Assembly (NCBI GenBank): GCA_050084515.1
Contig: CM114272.1
Location: 8,804,001 to 8,868,000 of the forward strand
DNA length: 64,000 nt
Reading direction: 5' to 3'
Origin: Blasia pusilla
Lineage: Eukaryota > Marchantiophyta > Marchantiopsida > Blasiales
The translations under genes and the position numbers were made by a program. The notes under the pieces are model-generated. The model was not told the origin of the DNA and did not search any database. It saw only the letters and a program-made list of their open reading frames with translations. Below, one piece after another: positions 11,720 through 21,214 of this stretch (position 1 is its first letter; each line of letters opens with the position of its first letter).

Positions 11720-13200
11720 ACGGCATCTTTTCGGGATTTTGAGAGGCGAGGTAGTGGACTTGAGAGTAGCTCTGGAGGGTTTACCCGGAGTCTCCACGTG
11801 AGAGACCACCTTGATCTCCTTCTATGTCATCTTCAGACGAGGGGGAGCGTGTAGAGGAGTTTGTGAGCACATCGCCACACATTGTGAGTGGTCCTACCAG
11901 TTGGGCGTACGAGATAGATAACCGGGGTAGAGGACCGGGTAGTTTTTCAAGTGCAGTAGGCACGATTGAGTTTTACGATTTCATAGCAGAGTTTAGGAGT
12001 TGGTGCAACTCCCAACTAGCCAGGAACTCTAGAGAGTTTAACCCGTTTATAGCATGGAACGATATGTTCCAGCATTTAGAGGGGGCGCCCATGGACGATT
12101 ACCATGAGTTCTCTCAGAGATATGCACGTGAGATCGAGGCGTGGAGGCTCTACTATGACCCACATTATATGTCATGGACGGAGCCATTCCCAGATAAGGA
12201 GGAGGAGTCAGGAGAGGCTACTTCCTCTTCCACTAGTAACGTTTTAGGAGGGGTCACTCGCACGGGAGCAGTTGCACCGTCTAGTCGCGTTCGTCCCAGG
12301 TTCAACCCTGTGGTTGAGTTCTTTGTTGAGTTGAGGGCGAGCTACCAGGGGGTACGGACGGAGAAGTTGGGGAGCATCCACGACTTCCAAAAGCGCCCGG
12401 GTGAGAGTTTGCGTGAGGCTTACACTCACTTGCGCCGTCACTCAGGGGGTGACAGAGGCTCAGGCTATCCTGTATGGTACGCGATGCTGGACCGGACCCT
12501 GCGGACACGGGTGCGGAAGGGGGTGCTTCTTATGAACACCTCCCCTACGTTGAGAGATGTTTTAGGGACCGCCGAGAACATTGAGCGCAACATGGCGGAG
12601 GAGAGCGTAGCCACCATGGGTTCTGGGCGAGAGCAGTCACAATTGCCTGCACTACCTGTGCAACAACGTGGACTCCGAGATAGGTCGACTGTGGCACCGC
12701 GAGCTCAGGGAGGATATCGGGGGGCCGTGCCACAAAGACCTGCGCCTTCATATGCGGCTCAGCAGGAGCCGCCTACTATTACTTGTTGGTCATGTGATGG
12801 AGCCCATCATCAACGCCAATGCACTCGTTAGGGTCATGGACGTGTGCCTCAGTATGGAGGAGGAGATGGTGCTACACCAGGAGGTTATCAGTGTGACTAT
12901 TGTCAGAGGTATGGTCATACACTCGCCAGGTATTTTAGTTTACATCCTGAGTTACGTCCAAACCGAGGGCCATAGAGGGCACCAGAGCGAGTTGCCGGTC
13001 CGGGTGGGCCTAGAGATCGTGCACCAGGTGGTCCCGTTGGGGGATGAGGAGCTGGAGTTGCCCGACACGATGGTGGAGCTACCCATGGAGGAGGTAGAGT
13101 ACCACCACCTAGACGCGCCGAGGGAGACGTCGGACGTGAGGCTGGGATGGTTGCCTAGATACAGCAGCTACATGAGTAGATTGCCGTTAGGGCATTGAGG
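11720..13200 (+). pseudogene. Copy B gag with two zinc knuckles
   Basis: Gag is read in one frame from an ACG (11720-11722) where copy C has ATG. A 19-base deletion near 11788 breaks the N-terminus, and the frame is clean from 11824 to a TAG at 12829-12831 that is CAG in copies C and D. The capsid-like part contains FIAEFRSW, FNPFIAWNDMFQHLEGAP and YHEFSQRYAREIEAWRLYY. Zinc knuckle 1 is CWSCDGAHHQRQC (12784-12822). Zinc knuckle 2 (12892-12933) reads CDYCQRYGHTLARY, its last Cys changed to Tyr. An Arg/Gly/Pro-rich tail follows. The protein would coat and package element RNA. Confidence 0.85.
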
Positions 13201-14560
13201 TTACCCGATGTCGGATCCGTGGCATCGACATCATATGGATCATCTAGAGATCAGAAGGATCCTAGTTGGATGTGCGAGGTTGCCCAGATGGAGGCAGCCG
13301 TAGTTGTGACGTGTGGAGTAGCCGGAGAGTTGGATCCACAGCAAGGGGAAGCCAGGAAATAGACTAGGCTTACTCAGTCTTTTACGTTGTCTGAGGCGAT
13401 GAGGACCCCATTGATGGGTCTTGATCAAAGTTCCTGGAGAGTTGGTGATGTTGTTGGTGTGTAGGCACGGAGGGCGATGGGAGAAGCGAGTATGACGACT
13501 CCTATTGTTGATGCTCAGGAGGGGCATGTGTCAAGCACGTTGTTGGGGGCAGCCACCGTTGTGTACCGCAATCCTTTATTTTTTGCTTCCGATGTTATGA
13601 CGTTGGGAGGTATGCCCGCCGAGGCTTTTTGGCTGGCCGCTTCACTATGTGAGCATGGAGTTGGAGTTCTCGCATCATGTTCAAAGGTGATTGCAGTGGA
13701 GGTGATGGACTTGCCCTTGGAGCGGATGCTCGGGCCGTCCACGTTAGATTCATGGCAGGTTGCGGCTGCTAGGATGGCGGAGATGCTCGCTAGAGCCGCG
13801 ATAGAGCTTGCCATGGCTTCTCCTAGTGTTGTGTTGTTGGATAACTGAGGAGCGATCTTCCAGTTGGTGAGTCCCGGAGGTAGAGCTTTTAGCCCGCAAC
13901 GCGTCTTGTTAGACTCAAGAGCACAACCCCTGATATTGGGGATAGCGTCATTCAGAGGATAGGGCTTGACGAGAGTCGATGTGGAGCGTTGTCCATTCCG
14001 GATATAGACATTCTTGGGTGGAGCAAGTACCACATAGTATATCACCCGACAGGAGGTTGTGGTAAGGATTTGCCCGTGACATCCTAGAGTTAAGTCCGTG
14101 GTGCGAGCAAAGGCGATAGTGACTGATGCAGAGTCCTACGACGTCTTGGTTGGTGGAGGAGTGTTATACCCGATGGGGTTTTCCCTGGATTACTGGGAGG
14201 AGTGAGCGTCCTACAGACTATGATGGTAGTCAGGTGATGGGCGCCTTAGCTCATTACCCGTTCGATTCACAGGTGCAGTGATCGAGCGACGGCTAGGAGA
14301 GGTGGCGACCTTAGCAGCCTTTAGCAGTGCCATCACTTGGCCTAGTGATTTGATTGAGGGACATATCCATGCAGAGGATACTCTCGTTCCTAACATTTCT
14401 ATGGAGAGGAGTGTTATGGTAACCGCATTATTCCGTGGAGGAGAGGTGCCGTTGTGGGGCTCGACTGAGGAGCTCCGACGATTGGCAGATGAGCACGTGC
14501 AGACCGCGTGGAGCGAGGCATTTGCACCGCAGCGTGATGGGTCTGAGGAACCCGAGGTAG
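13201..14560 (+). pseudogene. Copy B linker and retropepsin-like protease
   Basis: The gag frame continues through a Gln/Ala-rich, probably coiled-coil linker to an aspartic protease. The active-site motif, DSGAQPLVLG in copy D, here reads DSRAQPLIL (about 13910-13940), so the catalytic Gly is lost. Further on, SYDVLVGGGVLYPMGFSLDYW (14130-14195) is the typical C-terminal retropepsin strand. Stops interrupt at 13846-13848, 13960, 14206 and elsewhere. It would have cut the single polyprotein. A conserved ~140-residue segment of unknown function (TWPSDLIEGHIHAEDT and beyond) links it to the methyltransferase. Confidence 0.8.
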
Positions 14561-14589
14561 AAAGGAGTGCTACGATGACACCCTTGGAT

Positions 14590-15608
14590 ACCACACCCAT
14601 TGTGTGGTGTATCCCGGAGGAGGGTATTCGAGTGTTAGATCTCTTTGGAGGGATTAGCACCGGGTTATTTCTTGTTTTGCAGCACGCAGCGTCTGAGTCT
14701 GATGAGTACCGTATGTGGAGAGTGATGATGTTGCGAGGCGCATCTCACTACGACATGTTGCCCAGTTACGCCTATGTTTTCCCGACTTATTTTTTGTGTC
14801 CACGATACAGGGGTACCTGAGTTCCCTACCAAAGGATATTTTATTCCTGGGGGCGCAGGACTTAGAGCGGGTAGGGACTATTGATTTGGTCATTGCCGGT
14901 TGGCCATGTTAGGGCCAATCGAGTGCTGGACGAGGCATCGGGTTGGCTGACACTCGGTCTAGGTTGTTTTGGGAGATGTTGAGGGTCTTACGGCAGTTGC
15001 AGGAGCACCAGTCTCATTTTCCATCCTACATTCTGGAGAATGTGCCGATCTTAGGAGACTCCAAGTCACGGGTGGTGACGAGTGCTCATCACGTGCGTGC
15101 CTGGATCGGCCATGCAGTGTTCTTGGATGCGGCGAGTGTAGGTTCTAGAGCCGATCGCCCAGGTCTATGATCGACCAACTTGGTGCCCCATGCGGTGTTA
15201 CGGAGGGCGTATGTGAGAGTGGAGCGCCCCTTCCATTTATTAGTGGATTCCATTCTGGATCCAGGTCGTCGCTCACGAGCAATGAGGCACAATGATCGAC
15301 CACCGTTGACTGTGGTCAACAGGGTAGGCAAGCCGCGGGTAGCCTTTCCCACGTTTGTGAGTTTTCCCGCTTCCTATGCATACAAGGAGGCCGATAAAGA
15401 CTTGGTTTGGGATGACCAGGTTCAGAGGTTGGTGGAGCCCAACGCCGACGAGAGAGAGCGGGCGATGGGATTTTCCACAGGAGTGACGGCAGTACCATCA
15501 GTATCAGAGACATCACGACGCCATGTCTTGGGTCAAGCGATGGACATGAACTGCTTGACATGGATCTTCAGCTTGGGAGTGGCTAAGCAGCGTCAGATGC
15601 GATCATGA
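14590..15608 (+). pseudogene. Copy B C5-cytosine DNA methyltransferase domain
   Basis: The SAM-binding motif I is GIRVLDLFGGISTGL (about 14626-14670). Motif IV is DLVIAGWPC (Cys codon 14907-14909), followed by TAG where copy C has CAG, then SSAGRGIGLADTRSRLFWEML. Motif VI is YILENVPILGD (15030-15060). The C-terminal part includes ERERAMGFSTGVTAVPSV and RHVLGQAMDMN (15450-15550), matching motifs IX-X. A frameshift lies between motifs I and IV, where copy C reads YLYVEIDD, the acidic motif II. The domain would transfer methyl groups from SAM to cytosine C5. The LFWE context after the PC dipeptide and an S-x-AHR-like stretch in copy C recall DNMT3/DRM enzymes more than DNMT1, but I cannot place it firmly. 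Confidence 0.87.
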
Positions 15609-15917
15609 CAGATCACATCGGTTGCATTGGTGAGCCCCATGCCTGTCGAGACGGTGGAGATAGTGGCTGGGGGCAAGACTTGAGGAGATCGACACACTAG
15701 GGGAGATCGGGAGAGACACCCTTGGACTTCTTGGGATGTTTTGTAGGTACGCCAAGAGATGATAGCCACAGCATCGAGCGTGGTTCCGGGCACTGCATGT
15801 GGAGGAGATCAAAGTTTGCACTTGGCTATAGGAGAGCGGTTGAGTGTCGTTGTTTGAGACGGGGTTGCACCATAGGAACCACCGATATCCGCGCGGGAGA
15901 GTCCTACCGCAGTCACG

Positions 15918-17388
15918 ATGGAGACTTGGGAGCCAGATATGGGCCCTAAGTTGACAAGAGGAGAGCGGCACCGAATACATCAGTTCCTCAAGAGTTATAG
16001 GAGCTGCTTTGCGTTTAGCATGGAGGATTTAGGTACGCTGAAGGGACCAGAGATCCGCATTGAGTTGTTGAGTGATACGCCAATCTTCCGAAGACCCTTC
16101 AGGTATAGTGATATGGAGAGGGCTCTGATTCAGAGTAGGAGCCAAGACTTGGTTGGAGCAGGACTAGTGGAGATGTCGCATGGGGAGTATGCATCTGCCA
16201 CTGTCATGCCCGCCAAGAAGCATATGCATGGCAACTGGACGGATAGGCGGATGTGTGGGGATTATCGACCTATCAATCGGCAGACAAAGTCCGATAGGTA
16301 TGCCATGCCCACCCCTGAGGAGATCTTTGATGCGATTGGTCACGCAAAGGTCTTCAGTTCATTAGATTTGCGAGTCGGATACCATCAGTTGTCTACCAGA
16401 TTGGAGGACAGGTAGAAGACGGCATTTTGGGGCATCGATCCTCATGGGAAGGATTTTTTGTATCAGTGGCGGTTCTTACCATTTGCGTTAAAGAACGCCC
16501 GGCTAAGTTTCAGAGGGTCATGGATAGGATCTTGGCTGGTTTGGATTTTGCTAGGTGTTATATTGATGACATCGTAGTCTTTAGCGCCACAATTGAGGAG
16601 CATGAGCGACATCTAGAGGAGGTGTTTTGACTATTGCAATTACATGGGCTGAAGCTACATCCAGGCAAGTGCAAGTTGTTCTATGACCAGATTGAGTACT
16701 TGGATCCTACGATATACCCAGGGGGCCTTGGTTTTCAACAGAAAAAGGTAGAGGCTATCTCACGCATTCCACGCCCTACAGATGTGAGCCGTGTTCGTGC
16801 ATTCATGGGATTGGCAAACTTCTATCGGCGGTACGTCAAGGGATTCAGTTTGATTGCGAAGCCGCTGATCTTGCTGACCAAGGTGGATCATGAGTAGCAC
16901 TGGGAGGATGAGCAAGAGCGAGCATTTCAATTGCTCAAGGACAGGTTGACGTCTGCCCCCATCTTGAGGAGACCGATCAGGGGGCGTCCTTTCCATTGCG
17001 CACAGATTTGAGCATGTTGGGGCTTGGAGCGGTGCTCACCCAACATGATGATAAGGGTAGAGAGTTCGTGGTGGCTTACGCTAGCCGCTCAAACAACGTT
17101 GCAGAGGCAAAGTACAGCTTGTATGAAGGTGAGTGCTTGGCTGCAGTGTGGGCTATCGCGCATTGCAGGTGTTACTTATTCGGCAACCCCTTTACCATCA
17201 TCACTGATCATCAACCACTAAAGTGGTTGATGGATTCCGATAAGCTTACAGGGAAGCTTGCAAGATGGGCTCTGTTGTTGCAAGAGTATGATTTTCAGGT
17301 GGTACATAGACCTGGGACGCTCAACCAAGATGCAGATGGGTTGAGTCATAACCCATGCCCGAGTCAGGGAGATGCGACTAGAGCTTGA
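15918..17388 (+). pseudogene. Copy B reverse transcriptase and RNase H
   Basis: The RT fingers read MCGDYRPINRQTKSDRYAMP. The palm has SSLDLRVGYHQL and the catalytic YIDDIVVF (16560-16585, a YxDD motif). The thumb/connection reads RVRAFMGLANFYRRYVKGFS. RNase H follows, with GLGAVLTQHDD, SLYEGECLA and FTIITDHQPLKWL, ending DADGLSHNP near 17350. Stops at 16413-16415, 16628-16630 and 16895-16897, plus indels near 16456-16510 and 16990, kill it. The order and motifs are those of Ty3/gypsy (Metaviridae). The 16628 TGA is shared with copy C. Confidence 0.92.
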
Positions 17389-17472
17389 TGGCATGGAGAG
17401 AATGATGAAGATTCAGTGCCAGGATGGCACGCGTCAGCCTATTTAGGCATGTTGGCTATGGAGAGCTAGAGT

Positions 17473-18990
17473 GTGGAGACTTCGATGGCGAGGTCTAGTG
17501 GAGAGTCCTTGGATCCCAAGGCCAGTGAGGAGACCACAGGTGGCCGAGATATTCATGAAGATGTAGTAATCTTGGAGTACCTTCGTACTGGTAGCGTTGC
17601 GAGTACCGTGGGTGCTAGAGAATGGGATCGGATCCTACAACGGGCCAAACGGTTCCGTTGGGAGGGGACACATGTTTTGAGGGTTTGGGAGGATGGTAGA
17701 GTATGCGTAGTGCTGCATCCTTTGTAGAGAGCACGACTAGTGCAGCATACCCATGAGGAGTTTGGTCACTTTGGGGTGAAGCGGATGTACAACTTGCTCA
17801 AGATTCAGTATTGGTGGCGAGGCATGCAGACAGACGTTCAGCAGTTTGTTGCCAGGTGCATGATGTGTGATCTGGTCCGAGCATCCTTCAATGCTCCGAC
17901 TCCACAGTTGCATCCATTACCGATCATGAGCTTAGGGTATAGATGGAGTTTGGATTTTGCAGGACCTTTGCCTTTGACGGAGCGTCACAGTCGTTATGTG
18001 TTGGTGATGGTCGAGTACTTCTCGAAGTGGATCGAGTTGGTTGCATTGTCTGACAAAGCGAGTGAGGGAGTAGCTTATGCCTTCCTTAACAGAGTGTTGA
18101 GTAATTACGGCGCACCGGCTGAGGTGTTGACAGACCAGGGTATCGAGTTTTGCCGTGAGTTCCAGGCCTTGTGTGATCAAGCGTTGATCGACCACCGAAC
18201 GACTTTGCGAGATCATCCCGAGGCGGATGGATTAGCGGAGAGAGTTGTGCAGATGGTGAAGAGGGGTTTACGCAAGTATGGCTTGCACAGAGGTCACCTA
18301 GGAGATTAGGACCTCCAGTTGCCGTGGTTGGCATTGGGATACAGATTCAGCAGGCAGGCATCCTTAGCGTTTTTCTCACCGTACTTGCTACTTTATGGCC
18401 AAGAGCCTGATTTATCTGCCGCCATTCATCGAGATGCTGGTGAGGTGCTAGACCTTGATGACCCAGATGTATGGATGTGAGCATGTTCTCAGAGGGCTGG
18501 TTTGTTTTGGAGAGTGATGCCCATGGCGTTCGAGAACTTGGCGATTGCGCAGCATCGGGATACGTTGAGGTATGCGACTATTCGAGGTGGTGATTATCGA
18601 CCAACTATCCGGAAGTTTCATCAAGGAGATTATGTCTATTTGCAGCAGACGGCACCGATGACGTTAGGTGTGACTGCAGGGCGCACTATCCTTAGAGTGC
18701 GTGACGTTTTGCCATTCGGTGTTCTCTTGCTGGAGGGACGCGATGGTATGGTATGGAAGGACAATGTGCGTAATTGTGCGCCATGTCACCTTCCTAACAT
18801 TGATGGTACAATAGATCCGAGCTCAGCAATAGTTCTTGTAGGCTTGCGTTGTATGTTGTGTGGTTCTCCTCGTGGTGCGGCCACGATGCTAGTATGTGAT
18901 GGATGTTCGAGAGGTTGGCATATGGCATGTCTGACGCCACCTCTCACTAAGGTTCCTCGCGGACGATGGATGTGTCCCACATGTACATAG
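17473..18990 (+). pseudogene. Copy B DDE integrase with C-terminal PHD finger
   Basis: An HHCC zinc-binding part (HTHEEFGHFGVKRMYNLL, then CMMCD) precedes the rve core. First Asp: SLDFAGPLP (17953-17955). Second Asp: VLTDQGIEF (18133-18135). The Glu in DGLAERVV (18238-18240) lies 35 codons further on. A TAG at 18307-18309 (TGG in copy C) and a TGA at 18478-18480 (CGA in copy C) break the C-terminus. The last ~45 codons form a PHD finger, Cys4-His-Cys3: CMLC (18850-18861), CDGC, WHMAC, and CPTC ending 18984. PHD fingers read histone H3 tails, so it may replace the chromodomain of chromoviruses as a targeting module. Confidence 0.92.
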
Positions 18991-19175
18991 AGGAGATACT
19001 AAGTAGGTTTCGATTCCGACTTTTTCTGTGACATGGATGATAAGAAGGCAACTAATGATGGGGCCACATGAGCACCCGGCCTTTCTGCTCTTAGTGTTCT
19101 AGAGATGTATGTCATGGTAGGTAGGGATAGATGACTATCTAGAGTTAGAGGGACCTAACCACCAGCTAGGGGGCG

Positions 19176-19307
19176 ATTGGAGATATTTTGGAACTTCTCG
19201 CCTCTATCTATGGATGCCATGAGTTAGCATGGGATCGAGTGTGTTTGTGTGTGTGTGTGTTCGATGACAACGTTGTATGTTCTGTAACGATGTGTATGCG
19301 CACGATA
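19176..19307 (+). repeat. Internal module R of copy B
   Basis: 132 bases, from ATTGGAGATATTTTGG, directly after the purine-rich AGCTAGGGGGCG, to GCGCACGATA. It is about 90% or more alike to the terminal R at 19823-19950, and the two share copy-specific bases (CGCCTCTAT). It is separated from module L by the dinucleotide AC. Confidence 0.88.
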
Positions 19308-19309
19308 AC

Positions 19310-19823
19310 TGTCACGATTGTTAGGATAGATCGGTGGGATCTAGCAGAGCGTGTGCACGAGTAGTGGAGGACAGGCCGAGGAGGTCGAGGATGACCTGTT
19401 GAGGCCCCGAGAAACTTGAGAGAGCAGGTTTTCCCTTCGTTTCGGCTCATTTGGAGCCATATTGAGAAACTTGCTATTTTAGGTAAGTGCCATTTTTCGT
19501 ATATAATCGACTTTCTATTTTTATTAAGTGGCCCTTGACCTCCTACATCAGGTCAAGAGCTAAGGAGGTGACTTGGGAGAACAGGTTACCATGGAGAGAG
19601 CTTGGGAGATGAGAGGGGTATACCTCAAGGAGAGAGAGCTTGAGAGTTGATTCTCTCTTTGTTGAACCTCTTGGCATGAGGCGGCGGAGCTATGGTCCCT
19701 TGCCTTGTGAGTGTAACCCAAGCCTCTCATTAGGAGAGTGGGTTTGGTTTGACATGAGAGAGAGTGCACACCTTTGAGAGCTATGGTGTGAGATGGTGTA
19801 GAGAGAGATTGGATCTTACTTTA
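19310..19823 (+). repeat. 3' module L of copy B
   Basis: 514 bases, starting TGTCACGATTGTTAGG; pairs with 9652-10165. After TTACTTTA it passes straight into module R, not into the leader. Confidence 0.88.
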
Positions 19824-19950
19824 TTGGAGATATTTTGGTACTTCTCGCCTCTATGTATGGATGCCATGAATTAGCATGGGATCGTGTGTGTTTGTGTGTG
19901 TGTTCGATGACAACAATGTATGTTGTGTAGCGATGTGTATGCGCACGACA
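19823..19950 (+). repeat. Terminal module R of copy B
   Basis: 128 bases ending GCGCACGACA, the apparent 3' end of the element. With the preceding L it would form a TG...CA unit of about 640 bases. Confidence 0.85.
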
Positions 19951-20252
19951 GTATAGATCTTGTTGAGGTGACGGATTGGATGGGTGCTACTAGCGTAGTT
20001 ATGATAGTTAAGTATAGTTATGAGGATGTTGAGTGTAGATCCTCTACATGTCTATTGTGTTTGGAGGTCATAGGGCAGTTGCCCAAGTAAGGGTCTTGTA
20101 TATGACTTGGTGTTGTCATTGGCTTAGCGAATCTAGTAAGGAGTGTAGTAGGCGCAAGGTTAACTCAAGTGTTTGAGTGTGTAAGGCAATGTTGTCATCA
20201 TAAGGTTAACATTGGCTTAGGTGAGCTAGTATTACCTAGTAAGGAGTGTGAG
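19951..20252. other. Spacer between copy B and solo LTR 2
   Basis: No gene. A short imperfect repeat (ATTGGCTTAG followed by CTAGTAAGGAGTGT) appears twice, near 20120-20150 and 20210-20250. The last five bases, GTGAG, are the left half of the solo LTR's target-site duplication. Confidence 0.5.
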
Positions 20253-21209
20253 TGTCGTGACCCTCATAACCAAACGAGCGCCAAAGCGGAACATCGGAAC
20301 AGTAACGGGCTCACGCTAAGATGGTTCGCGCGTTGGAGTGGTCTCGGAGAAGAGACGAGACGCAAGCAAAGCTTCGTGTTTCTGGATCAAACGCGGATCA
20401 AGACTTGAGAGGAGTCAAGTCTAGGAAGTGGGTTGGCAAAGGAAGAATCCGGATTGGTGACGCTACTAGCGTTTGAGAGTTTCCGACTGTATTTATGGCC
20501 ATAACTTTTAGCGCCAAGATGCGTTTGGGACTAGTAAGGATGCGTTGGAAAGCTTATGAAAATTCGGTTCAAATGCACTAAAGGTCTTTGCAAACGCACA
20601 AGTAGCAGTTGAGAAAAAACCCAAAAACGGCTGTAAGTAGAGTTGGGTTGAGGGGCCTGACCATCCTTTTCCAAAGGTAGGGGATGTTTGGAGATCCCTA
20701 GAAGTACTAGTAAGGGGGAGGGTATCCAAGGGTGATTGGGACTCGAGCCCCACTTTGGGCGCCATGGGGTGGCTCAAGGGCATGGAACGGATTAGGAGTT
20801 TGGAGTTGGGCTTGAAAACCTGAACCAAGTCTATGGAGGTGAATTTTAGAGATCCCTCTTGGATTCCAACCCGCGACTCAATTACTTGGGTCCCGTTTAG
20901 GAACTCGCTCGAGGTCCGTTGAAGAGTTGGGACCGCTAGGCGTGCAAGTACCGTTTTAGGTCCCTGGACTAACCAAAAAGTCTATTCCAAGTCTTGAAGG
21001 ACTTGCCGTGTTTGGAACCTAGAAAGTAAGGAGGGTTGAGCTTGATGAGACGCCAAGTAGAAGACTCGGTGGGTTGGATGAACGACTGACCCACACCCGA
21101 CTAACAAGAGTGTGTGTTTGGGTACATGTTGGCGATGAGAGCGTGTCCTATTGAACGTACGCTTCCGCAATACTAGAGATTGACGTTCAAGGAGAGTAGG
21201 CGCACGACA
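20253..21209 (+). repeat. Solo LTR 2 (family S), perfect target-site duplication
   Basis: 957 bases from TGTCGTGACCCTCATAACC to GGCGCACGACA. The ends are a perfect 7-base inverted repeat (TGTCGTG/CACGACA). GTGAG occurs immediately before (20248-20252) and after (21210-21214). This is textbook evidence for integrase-mediated insertion followed by LTR-LTR recombination. Confidence 0.93.
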
Positions 21210-21214
21210 GTGAG

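Larger units (their letters stand above)
9652..19950 (+). mobile_element. Retroelement copy B: near-complete methyltransferase-encoding Ty3/gypsy element
   Basis: The order is module L (9652-10165), leader (10166-11719), gag, protease, C5 methyltransferase, RT, RNase H, integrase with PHD finger (stop at 18988-18990), a short 3' untranslated part, then R (19176-19307), L (19310-19823) and R (19823-19950). The coding parts keep nearly one frame but carry many stops and a few frameshifts. The outer flanks (CCTAT before, GTATA after) do not form a target-site duplication. The 10.3-kb copy is inactive but preserves the whole architecture. Confidence 0.9.

Noticed and set aside
12668-13198. 176-codon plus-strand frame in copy B, with equivalents in copies A, C and D
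   Set aside because: It is the +1 frame of gag over the zinc-knuckle and Arg/Gly-rich region. It stays open in several copies, but the zinc knuckles are in the other frame and the product resembles nothing. Composition explains it.
13515-14045. Long minus-strand frames antisense to protease and methyltransferase
   Set aside because: Shadows of the plus-strand polyprotein frame; similar antisense frames occur in copies C and D for the same reason.
9652-19950. Tyrosine recombinase expected for split-direct-repeat elements
   Set aside because: I looked for it between RT and the 3' modules and in the leader; only a DDE integrase with PHD finger is present.
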